This document shows, piece after piece, positions 42,952-50,349 of a stretch of 64,000 bases of DNA. The DNA comes from Paucibacter sp. KCTC 42545. GTDB lineage: Bacteria > Pseudomonadota > Gammaproteobacteria > Burkholderiales > Burkholderiaceae_C. Location: assembly GCF_001477625.1 (NCBI RefSeq), contig NZ_CP013692.1:806001-870000 (forward strand), in the 5' to 3' direction. Under the pieces are notes generated by a model that did no database searches, had not been told where the DNA came from, and saw nothing but the letters and a program-made list of their open reading frames with translations. Position 1 is the stretch's first letter. Each line of letters starts with the position of its first letter. The translations under genes and the position numbers were made by a program.

Positions 42952-43308
42952 ATGGCCAGGATCAAAGCTGATTTCTGGTCGCTGGCGCTGATCCTGGCCT
43001 TGGTGCTGGGGGCCTCCCAGGCTGCGTCATGGTGGCTGGGGCGCGGGCAGGGCGAAGAACTGCGTGCCCTGGCCAAGCCGGGTGACATCGTGATGCTGTC
43101 CTCGCAGACCTGCATCTACTGCGACAAAGCGCGTGTTTGGATGACGGCGCAGCAAGTGCCGTTTCGGGAATGCTTTGTTGAAAGCGATGCTGCTTGCCTG
43201 GCCGAGTTTCAGGCGCGCGGCGCGCGGGGCACGCCCACGCTGGTGGTGCGAGGTCAAACCCAGCTGGGCTTCGATCAAGCGCGGCTGATTCAGTCGCTCA
43301 AGCCTTGA
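42952..43308 (+). CDS. Membrane-anchored glutaredoxin-like protein
   Basis: A 118-residue protein with one N-terminal membrane helix (about 9-28) and a glutaredoxin-like domain. The redox motif is Cys54-Ile-Tyr-Cys57, and TPTLVVRGQTQLGF holds the cis-Pro. The domain should face the periplasm if the helix is a signal anchor, where it could reduce or oxidise protein disulfides. No partner lies next to it. The 137 bp upstream shows nothing clear. Confidence 0.85.
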   Translation: MARIKADFWSLALILALVLGASQAASWWLGRGQGEELRALAKPGDIVMLSSQTCIYCDKARVWMTAQQVPFRECFVESDAACLAEFQARGARGTPTLVVRGQTQLGFDQARLIQSLKP

Positions 43309-43325
43309 GTCTCAAGCGCTGAAAC

Positions 43326-43961
43326 TCAATCGCTGAAACTCAGGCCCAGCTTTTCCGGGTCGCCCTGGCCGCGGCGAATCAGCACCGGCGCGTCCCCGCT
43401 GAGGTCGATCACCGTGGTGGGCTGCAGGGTGCAGGCACCGGCATCGACGATGGCTTGCAAGACCTTGTCAAAGCGCGCGGAAATTTCCTGCGCGTCGTTG
43501 AGCGGCTCGGTCTCGCCGGGGGGAATCAGGGTAGCCGACAACAAGGGCTCGCCAAACAAGGCCAGCAAATCCTGCACCACGCGGTGATCCGGCACCCGCA
43601 GGCCGATGGTGCGGCGCGAGGGGTGGGACAAGCGGCGGGGTACTTCTTTGGTGGCTTCCAGGATGAAGGCAAACGGGCCCGGCGTGGCCAGCTTGAGCAG
43701 GCGGTATTGCTGGTTGTCGACCCGGGCATAGCTGGCCAGCTCGCTCAGGTCGCGGCAGAGCAGGGTCAGGTGGTGCTTGTCGTCAATGCCGCGGATGCGG
43801 CGTAGGTTTTCCACCGCGGTTTTGTCGTCCAAACGGCAAACCAGGGCATAGCTGGAATCAGTGGGGATGGCCACCACGCCGCCGCCATGCAGGATCTGCG
43901 CGGCTTGCTTGAGAAAGCGTGCTTGCGGGTTCTCGGGGTGGACTTCGAAATATTGGGCCAT
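43326..43961 (-). CDS. yciO: YciO/Sua5/YrdC-family protein
   Basis: A 211-residue protein of the Sua5/YrdC/YciO family (threonylcarbamoyl-AMP synthase type, tRNA t6A pathway). PTDSSYALVC, GIDDKHHLTLLCRDLSELASYA and PGPFAFILEAT are visible. YciO members bind RNA and nucleotides but lack one or more residues of the main t6A enzymes, so this may not be the essential enzyme. It lies next to a PHP phosphoesterase gene, as in E. coli (yciO-yciV). The gene ends in a short CGCTGAAACTCA direct repeat (43318-43342), shared with the convergent glutaredoxin 3' flank. Confidence 0.9.
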   Translation of the reverse strand: MAQYFEVHPENPQARFLKQAAQILHGGGVVAIPTDSSYALVCRLDDKTAVENLRRIRGIDDKHHLTLLCRDLSELASYARVDNQQYRLLKLATPGPFAFILEATKEVPRRLSHPSRRTIGLRVPDHRVVQDLLALFGEPLLSATLIPPGETEPLNDAQEISARFDKVLQAIVDAGACTLQPTTVIDLSGDAPVLIRRGQGDPEKLGLSFSD

Positions 43962-44136
43962 GCCGCATTGTCCATCGCCGCCAGCGGCTTGCGGCACAGC
44001 CGGCTAGAGCTGTTGCCGAAAACGCGACGGCTGATCCCATGTTTGTCGGCATTGCCCGGGAAGGTCGCGGACAAAGAATCGCTATTGCCGTGAGAGCATG
44101 CTCATCATTAGCTCTGGCGGCGATTGAAGTTGGCGC

Positions 44137-45057
44137 TCAGGCCCAGTGGATGCGATCCGCCAAAGCCTGCCAAACCGGCTTCAGGCGGCCAGACAAGCCG
44201 TCCAGCCGGCCCAGATCGGTGCGGCTTTCCTCGGGGGAGTGGAAGTCCGAGCCGCGGGAGGCGAAGAGGTCGAACTCCAGCGCCGTGTCGGCGTACTTGA
44301 TGGCCTCGGCGGCCGAGTGGCTGCCGGTCACCACCTCGATGCCGCGCCCGCCATGGGCCATGAATTCGGTGATCAGCGCGTACTCTTCGGTGGGGCTGAA
44401 GGCATAGCGAGCCGGGTGGGCGATGACGGCTTCGCCGCCGGCTTGCCTGATCCAGCGTAGCGCGTCACTCAGGCGGGCCCAGCGGTGTTCCACATAACCC
44501 GGTTTGCCCTCGGTGAGGAAGCGGCGGAACACTTCGTTGACGTCCTGGCAATGCCCTGCCTCGACCAAGAAGCGCGCGAAGTGGGTGCGTGAAATCAACT
44601 CGGGGTTGCCAACGAATTGCAGCGCGCCTTCGTACGCATCTTTGATGCCCACTTGCGCCAGGCCGGCCGCCATCTCGCGGGCACGGGCTTCTCGGCCGCC
44701 TCGGGTTTCACGCAAGCCCTGGATCAAGGCGGCGTTGTGATGATCAAAGCCCAGGCCCACGATGTGCACCACCCGGCCGGCAAAGCTGACCGAAATTTCC
44801 ACCCCGGTGAGGTAAGCCATGCCCTGCGCCAAGGCGGCTTCCATTGCACGCTGTTGGCCGGCCACTTCATCGTGGTCGGTCAAGGCCCAGAGTTCGACGC
44901 CATTGGCTTTGGCGCGCTGCGCCAGCTCTTCGGGCGTGAGGGTGCCGTCGGACACGCGCGAATGGCAGTGCAGGTCGGCGTTGGTGCTGGCGTCGACGCT
45001 GCGTGGGCTGCCAATGGCGATGTTGGCGGAGGGCTGGGATGTTGGGCTGTTATTCAC
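44137..45057 (-). CDS. PHP-domain phosphoesterase, RNase AM/YciV-like
   Basis: A 306-residue PHP-family metal phosphoesterase. Motifs are ADLHCHSRVSDGTLTP (metal-binding HxH), ALTDHDEV, HFARFLVEAGH, AVIAHPARY and ASRGSDFHSP. The E. coli relative YciV/RNase AM acts on 5' ends of RNA and on 3',5'-bisphosphonucleotides. The start is GTG; no in-frame ATG fits, and GGGTGG lies just before. It is the likely first gene of the pair with yciO, with 175 nt between them. Confidence 0.9.
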   Translation of the reverse strand: MNNSPTSQPSANIAIGSPRSVDASTNADLHCHSRVSDGTLTPEELAQRAKANGVELWALTDHDEVAGQQRAMEAALAQGMAYLTGVEISVSFAGRVVHIVGLGFDHHNAALIQGLRETRGGREARAREMAAGLAQVGIKDAYEGALQFVGNPELISRTHFARFLVEAGHCQDVNEVFRRFLTEGKPGYVEHRWARLSDALRWIRQAGGEAVIAHPARYAFSPTEEYALITEFMAHGGRGIEVVTGSHSAAEAIKYADTALEFDLFASRGSDFHSPEESRTDLGRLDGLSGRLKPVWQALADRIHWA

Positions 45058-45100
45058 CCACCCATTTTAGGTGGCCGGCGCCGGCCGGCCTTGCGCAAGG

Positions 45101-47743
45101 TCATTGCCCCTGGCTTGCCAGTTGCAGCAAGGCTTGGCCGGCCTCGGCGCGTGCGGGCTGCAAGGCTTGCAAGTCTTGCAACAGACGGCGGGCGCCTGGG
45201 CCGTCGCTGCGCGCCAGCGCGCCGGCCATGCGCAGCAGGGGGTCGTAGGCGGGGCGGAAGTCCGGGCTGCGGCGCAGCACGTCCAGCAAGGGCTCGCGTA
45301 CCTGGGCCAACATCTGCTGCACGTCGGGGCTGGGGCGTACCTGGCTACCGGCGGCCACAAAACTCAGGCGCGCGCGCCGATAGGCGGCCAGCCTCAGCTC
45401 GGCCGGCTGGTCTTCGGCTGTCGTGCTCAGGGGTTCCGCCGCTGGCTCGGACAGCGCTTCCAGCACGCTCAACAAGCGCTCGCGGGCTTGTGAGTCCGGC
45501 GCGTAAGTCATGCGGGGGGCCGAATAGCTGACGACCGGGTGGTCATCGGTATTGAGTGGCGCCTCACCCGCCCACTGCCGCAAGGCCCGGGGGCCGGCGA
45601 TGAAGCTGCCCAGCAGGGCGTATTCGTCTTCGATGCCAAAGGCGGCAAGGCTTTGCGGCAGGCCATGCTGGGCCAGGCGCTGGCGTGCCACGCTGCTGGA
45701 AAAGCCTGCTTGCTCGCCAGCAGCGCGGCCGATCAGGCCCAGGGTGGGCGTATCCAGGCTGTTATTGGCCAACAGGGCTCGGCCCTCGGGAAAAGCTTGC
45801 AAAAAGGACTGGGTGATGCTGCGCAAGCTGGCCAGATCGAGCTGATGCAGGGGTAACCATTGGCAGAACAGGCCGCCGGCGGCCAGGCGAGCGCGCACCG
45901 CTTGGAAATGCTCCACCGTGTAGAGCGCGCCGGAGCCGCTGCGGGCGGGGTGGAAATTGTCGGCAACGATGAGCTGGTAGCTGGGCTGCGCGCTGGCACG
46001 CACATAACGCCGGGCATCGGCGGCAATCAGATGCAGATTGGGGCTTGGCTCGGTGAAGAAGGCAGAAGCGCGTATCACTTCCGGCAGCAGCTCCACGGCG
46101 TCGACCTGCACGTGCGGGTCTTGCGCGGCGGAGGCCGCTGTCATCCCCGTGCCCAGGCCCAGAAAGAGCGCGCGCTGCGGGGCTTGCGGCAGCAAGAGCA
46201 GGGGCAAGAGAGCCTGGCGGGCATCGAAGGCCAGGCTGGAACTGCTGCCCTCTTGTTGGCGATTGTTGATGCGCAGGCGTGAGACGCCTTGCGCGTCTTC
46301 CACCACGCTGACCGCGGCCATGCTGCCGTCCTGATAACTCAGCACTTGGCCGCCCTCGGGGAGGGTGACGAAGGCCAGCGGCGGCGCCATCACCGCCAGT
46401 GCCACAGCCGGCCCGGCGACAAGCCACGGCCAGGGCCGGCGCCACGCGGGGCCGGCCGCCAAGGCCAGATAGCCCGCCGGCACCAAGAGCAACGCCAGCT
46501 TCGGCCCCAGCCAAGGCGCCAAGATGAGGCCGCAGAGCATGGGGGCGGCGGCAGCGCCCAAGGTATTGATGCCCAAGGCCTGGCCAAAGCTGAGGCCAAC
46601 ACGTTGAGCGTTTTGGCTCAGCTGGCTGAACAGGGCGCCCATCACCACGGTGGGCAGGGCAAAAGCGGCAGCGGCCAGCGTGGCCTCGGCCAGCAGTGCC
46701 GAGCGCATGCTGGGTGTGGCGGCGTCCAGCAGCCATGATTTGATGGTCTCGGCCCCCCACAAGCTCGCCAGGCCCAGCAGGCAGGCGCCGGCTAGGGCCA
46801 GCAGCAAGTAGTCGGCTTGCCGTGCGGCGCGATCCGGCGGCGAATGGGCCCAACGGCTTTGCCAGACCGCAGCGCCCAGCGCGCTACCGATCAGATAGAC
46901 CGCTAGCAGCAGGGCGAAGGTGTAGACCGTGTCTTCGCTCACCTGGCTCAGCACCCGCACCACCAGCACCTCGTAGCCGATGCCCAGCAGGCCGCTCAGG
47001 CCCAGGCGCAGCATGATGGCGCGCCTGGGCGCCTTGTTGTCGCAGCTTCCAGTGGCCGCAGCGGGGGGCAGCGGGGTGCATGCGGGCAGGCTCAGCCAAG
47101 CGACGGCGGCGCACAGAAGATTCAGCGCCACGCACAAGCCAGCGCTGCGCGCCAGCCCCAGGGTGGGCAAGAGCCAGAAGGCGCTGGCCAGTACGCCCAG
47201 CACGGCGCCCAGGGTGTTGGCGGCGTAGAAGGGGGCAATCGAGCGGCTCGCTGCTGTCGCCGCTGTTTTCGGGCCGGCTTGCAGCCAGCTTGCCAGCACC
47301 CGCTCCATGGCCGGCAAGGTTGCCCCCATGGCGGCCGTGGCGGGCAGCAGCAAGACAAAGCAGCCGAGGAAGGCGACGCACCATTGCCAAGCGGCGCTGG
47401 CTTGCGCGCCGGTCAAACGCAGCAGGAATTCACTGGCCGGGCCCATGCCCAGCAGCAGGGCCACGCCCCAGGCGGCGATCAGCAGCTCGCAAGCCAGATA
47501 CCAGCGCAAGGGCCGTGCGCTGCGCTCGATGCGCTGGCCCAGCCCCAGCGCGCCGAGGGCCAGGCCGCCGAAGAAGGCCGTCACCACCGCCAGCACGGCC
47601 ACGCTTTCGTGGCCCAACCAGAGGCCCATCTGCTGGGTCCAGATGATTTGGTAGCCCAGGCCCGCAAAGCCCGAGGCCAGCATCAGGCCCAGGGCGGCGC
47701 TGCGGCGTGCTAGCCCTCGTTTTCCTAGCTCTTGCTGCTGCAT
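45101..47743 (-). CDS. Fused MFS-type membrane protein/spermidine synthase-like protein
   Basis: An 880-residue protein. The N-terminal half (about 1-460) is a membrane part with many helices, beginning LGLMLASGFAGLGYQIIWTQ. The C-terminal half (about 480-720) is a spermidine-synthase-like, SAM-binding fold with LFLGLGTGMTAASAAQD, DAVELLPEVI, LIAADARRYVRAS and YQLIVADNFHP. A further helical, TPR-like tail follows. These fusions are widespread; most do not make spermidine and their substrate is unknown. The ATG chosen is 1 nt after the 2OG oxygenase stop; an upstream in-frame start would add 30 residues within that gene. It is the last gene of the minus-strand cluster. Confidence 0.87.
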   Translation of the reverse strand: MQQQELGKRGLARRSAALGLMLASGFAGLGYQIIWTQQMGLWLGHESVAVLAVVTAFFGGLALGALGLGQRIERSARPLRWYLACELLIAAWGVALLLGMGPASEFLLRLTGAQASAAWQWCVAFLGCFVLLLPATAAMGATLPAMERVLASWLQAGPKTAATAASRSIAPFYAANTLGAVLGVLASAFWLLPTLGLARSAGLCVALNLLCAAVAWLSLPACTPLPPAAATGSCDNKAPRRAIMLRLGLSGLLGIGYEVLVVRVLSQVSEDTVYTFALLLAVYLIGSALGAAVWQSRWAHSPPDRAARQADYLLLALAGACLLGLASLWGAETIKSWLLDAATPSMRSALLAEATLAAAAFALPTVVMGALFSQLSQNAQRVGLSFGQALGINTLGAAAAPMLCGLILAPWLGPKLALLLVPAGYLALAAGPAWRRPWPWLVAGPAVALAVMAPPLAFVTLPEGGQVLSYQDGSMAAVSVVEDAQGVSRLRINNRQQEGSSSSLAFDARQALLPLLLLPQAPQRALFLGLGTGMTAASAAQDPHVQVDAVELLPEVIRASAFFTEPSPNLHLIAADARRYVRASAQPSYQLIVADNFHPARSGSGALYTVEHFQAVRARLAAGGLFCQWLPLHQLDLASLRSITQSFLQAFPEGRALLANNSLDTPTLGLIGRAAGEQAGFSSSVARQRLAQHGLPQSLAAFGIEDEYALLGSFIAGPRALRQWAGEAPLNTDDHPVVSYSAPRMTYAPDSQARERLLSVLEALSEPAAEPLSTTAEDQPAELRLAAYRRARLSFVAAGSQVRPSPDVQQMLAQVREPLLDVLRRSPDFRPAYDPLLRMAGALARSDGPGARRLLQDLQALQPARAEAGQALLQLASQGQ

Positions 47744-47744
47744 C

Positions 47745-48371
47745 TCAGCCACTGAAGCCAATGCGGTAGCCCCAGGAATCAAGTCGCAGCGGAATGGCGT
47801 TGAAGGCCAGGGTGATGCGGCGCTCGCCGGCATTGGGCGGCACCGCGTGCATCAGATAGCTCGGGAACAGCACCAGGTCGCCCGGCTCGGGTTGCGGGCT
47901 GATCCACTTGTCGGCATTGAAGGGGCCGGTGATGCTGCCGGCATGGTCGTTCTTGAAGCTGAAGTCGGTGCCGCCCGGGCTCTTCATGAACACGGTGCGC
48001 GAGGACTCATGCGTGGGCGTGAGGTAGACCACACCGGAGATGAAGCTATTGGCATGGTTGTGCGCCGCCTGGCGGCCACCTTGGTCCAGCACATTGAGCC
48101 ACATTTCCTTGAGCGACCAGCCCATTTGTTCACCGAACATCAGGGCACCAAACTCGCTCAGCTTGGGCGTCAGCAGGCCGGCCACGTCCAGCAGCAACGG
48201 GCTGTCGCTGGGCTTGAGCATGCGGGTGTGGGAGAGATGGTCCGAGGCATTATTGGCCTGCAGGGCCTCGGTGCTGAAATGCGCGACCAGCGCGTCCACC
48301 AAGGGCTTGGGCAGGGTGGCGGGGGCGCGCAAAAAAGGCGTCGGGAACAGGCTGATGATTTCGTCTGTCAT
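47745..48371 (-). CDS. 2-oxoglutarate/Fe(II) oxygenase-like protein (TIGR02466 type)
   Basis: A 208-residue protein resembling the putative 2OG-Fe(II) oxygenase family with start DEIISLFPTPFLRA. The double-stranded beta helix shows HNHANSFISGVVYLTP, where the first iron His and Asn/His residues lie. It continues with PEPGDLVLFPSYLMHAVPPN, giving the last iron His, and a GERRITLAFN sequence for the 2OG Arg. Substrates of this subfamily are unknown. HupE is 9 nt upstream and the MFS/spermidine synthase fusion 1 nt downstream. Confidence 0.87.
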   Translation of the reverse strand: MTDEIISLFPTPFLRAPATLPKPLVDALVAHFSTEALQANNASDHLSHTRMLKPSDSPLLLDVAGLLTPKLSEFGALMFGEQMGWSLKEMWLNVLDQGGRQAAHNHANSFISGVVYLTPTHESSRTVFMKSPGGTDFSFKNDHAGSITGPFNADKWISPQPEPGDLVLFPSYLMHAVPPNAGERRITLAFNAIPLRLDSWGYRIGFSG

Positions 48372-48380
48372 GGTGTGGCT

Positions 48381-49364
48381 TCAGCCAAAAATGGTGGCAA
48401 TGCGCAGCCAGGACCAGTAGGCCGCCAGCGTGCCGATGAGGTAGAGCAAGGGTTGGCGCGCTTTGCTGGCTTGGGGCCAGCGGGTGGCCAGGCGCCACAG
48501 TGCCCAGGCAGCGGCCACGGTCATCAACTGGCCGATTTCCACGCCGACATTGAAGGTCAGCAGGGCCACGCTCAGATGTTGCTCGGGCAGGCCGATTTCT
48601 TTCAGCGCGCCGGCGAAACCCAGGCCATGGACCAGGCCGAACAAGAAGGCCACCAGGGCCGGCCAACGCCGGGCCATGGTCTCGCGGCGGTGCAGGGCCT
48701 CGCCCGCCACCAGCACGATGGACAGGGCAATCGTCGCCTCCACCGGGGGCGAGCGCAGCACCAGCAGGCCCAGCGCGCTGCTGGCCAGGGTCAGGCTGTG
48801 TGCCAGGGTGAAGGCCGAGATGGTCCAGAACAAGCGGCGCTGGAAGCCCACCAGAAAGAGCAGGCTGATGACGAAGAGCAGGTGGTCAATGCCGCTGAGG
48901 ATGTGTTCGATGCCCAGCAAGGTGTAGGCCTGGGCGATTTCACCCATGCCGCGCGCATCGTCGGCTGCGCCGTAGAGCTGTACCTTGGTTTGGCCGGCGG
49001 TGATGGTGTAGACGCGGCTCTGGCCGTCCAGCCAGAAAACCTTGACCAGCACGGCGGAATAGCTCTTGCCCACGCCGTCCACGCTCATGCTGCCTTGCAG
49101 GCCGCCTGTGCCACAGCGCAGCATATTGCTGTCGGTCTGGCAAGCTTCGGGCCAGATGGGGCGCAGCACATCGGCAGGCGCACTTTTCTCGCCGGCGCTC
49201 CATTGCCAGAGGAACTCACCGCGCGACAGTTCGCGCAGTTGCAGCTCGGCCATGCTCATCTCATGCGACTTGGCGCCCGCGCTCAGCGCCAGGCCCAGCG
49301 TCAGCATCAGCAACTTGAGCAGCAGCCCCAGCCTGAGCCCCAGAGAAGCGGACGGCTTGCTCAT
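48381..49364 (-). CDS. HupE/UreJ-family membrane protein
   Basis: A 327-residue protein. An N-terminal signal peptide is followed by a periplasmic beta domain (about 35-150; starts HEMSMAELQLREL), then about six membrane helices. The motif GIEHILSGIDHLLFVISLLF is at about 150-170, and LAHSLTLASSAL and FGLVHGLGFAGALKEIG carry His residues in the membrane. The family is linked to nickel or cobalt uptake in hydrogenase and urease loci, but no such enzyme is encoded here. It overlaps the PpiC-like gene stop by 4 nt (ATGA). Confidence 0.9.
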   Translation of the reverse strand: MSKPSASLGLRLGLLLKLLMLTLGLALSAGAKSHEMSMAELQLRELSRGEFLWQWSAGEKSAPADVLRPIWPEACQTDSNMLRCGTGGLQGSMSVDGVGKSYSAVLVKVFWLDGQSRVYTITAGQTKVQLYGAADDARGMGEIAQAYTLLGIEHILSGIDHLLFVISLLFLVGFQRRLFWTISAFTLAHSLTLASSALGLLVLRSPPVEATIALSIVLVAGEALHRRETMARRWPALVAFLFGLVHGLGFAGALKEIGLPEQHLSVALLTFNVGVEIGQLMTVAAAWALWRLATRWPQASKARQPLLYLIGTLAAYWSWLRIATIFG

Positions 49365-50284
49365 GGCTTGGCCGCCTGCTCGGTGACGATCTTGTATTTC
49401 TTGGCCAGGGCCTGCACGGCGGCGCTGCGCTGTTCGGACATGGTGGCGTCGGTCCAGTCCTGCTGCACGACGTTGCGCAAGGCTTGGAAGTCGGCAGCTT
49501 TGGCCGCGCTCAAACCATCCAGACGAATGGCGCGCCAGCCTTCCCGGCTGGCCAGGGCACGCCATTCGCCCACCGGGCCTTCGGCCAGGTTCTTGGCGAA
49601 GTCGGGGCCGTAGCTTTGCTGCAAATTGGCTTCGGGCCGGCCCTTGAAGACACGCAGGCCAGCTTTGGCGTCGCCCGGTGTGCCGCCATTGAGCGCGGCC
49701 ACAAAGGCGCGCACCTGGGCCTCCGATGCGGGCGCACCGTCGTTGCCGGTCAGCAGCGCTTCTTGAAAATCAAAGCGCGCGGGTTCTTCGTATTTATCGC
49801 GGTGGCTGTTGAACCAGTCTTGCAAGATCTTGTCGTTCACCGCCGGCAGCTTGAGGTTGGCTTCCACCACGCTCAGCGCCTTGAAGATGACGCGTTCGCG
49901 GATGCCGCTGTCGCCCTTGTCCACTTGCAGGGCCAGGCCTTCGCGGTACAGCACTTCGTTGTCCAGCCAGACCTGACGCAGCGCCGCCAATTCCTTGGCG
50001 TCTGGCGCGCGGCCGCGGCTGGCGCTGAAGACCTGGCTGGCTTCGGCGTCAACCGCGCTGTCCATGACGATGCGCTGCGGGTCGTCGGCGCGGCGGCTCA
50101 GCAGATGATCGGCCGCAAACAGCAAGCCGCCTAGCAGCATGAAGTGCAGCAGGGGCTCGCGGGCCCACTCGGGCAGGGCGCGGCGAGGGGCTGCTGGCGT
50201 GGTTTGGACGGTGGCTTGAACTTGGGCGTGATCTTGCGCTTGGGCGGGCAGGCTGCTTGGCATGGGCTTGCTAAAAGGTGACAT
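49361..50284 (-). CDS. PpiC-type peptidyl-prolyl isomerase-like protein
   Basis: A 307-residue exported or inner-membrane-anchored protein. A Gln/Ala-rich N-terminus and one membrane helix (about 46-62, LLHFMLLGGLLFAADHLL) are followed by a SurA-like chaperone region (about 80-170), then a PpiC/parvulin-like domain (about 170-270). The parvulin core is divergent, so isomerase activity is uncertain; a folding-chaperone role for a periplasmic partner is plausible. The next gene overlaps by 4 nt. A strong terminator separates it from the upstream secreted PHP gene, so it needs its own promoter or readthrough. Confidence 0.82.
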   Translation of the reverse strand: MSPFSKPMPSSLPAQAQDHAQVQATVQTTPAAPRRALPEWAREPLLHFMLLGGLLFAADHLLSRRADDPQRIVMDSAVDAEASQVFSASRGRAPDAKELAALRQVWLDNEVLYREGLALQVDKGDSGIRERVIFKALSVVEANLKLPAVNDKILQDWFNSHRDKYEEPARFDFQEALLTGNDGAPASEAQVRAFVAALNGGTPGDAKAGLRVFKGRPEANLQQSYGPDFAKNLAEGPVGEWRALASREGWRAIRLDGLSAAKAADFQALRNVVQQDWTDATMSEQRSAAVQALAKKYKIVTEQAAKP

Positions 50285-50295
50285 CTGAAAACGGG

Positions 50296-50326
50296 AAAAA
50301 GCGCCGCGCTTGGCCGCGCGGCGCTT
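50296..50326 (-). terminator. Intrinsic terminator after the secreted PHP-domain gene
   Basis: Read on the minus strand: GCGCCGCGC pairs with GCGCGGCGC (9-bp stem, 6-base loop, 50301-50324), followed by a run of T (50300-50296). It lies 25 bp past the stop of the secreted PHP gene. Confidence 0.85.
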
Positions 50327-50349
50327 GTGAGGCTAGCGAGGGCTGGGCT

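Noticed and set aside
43318..43342. CGCTGAAACTCA direct repeat at the glutaredoxin/yciO junction
   Set aside because: Only two 12-bp copies, one lying in the yciO C-terminal codons; most likely a simple slippage duplication.
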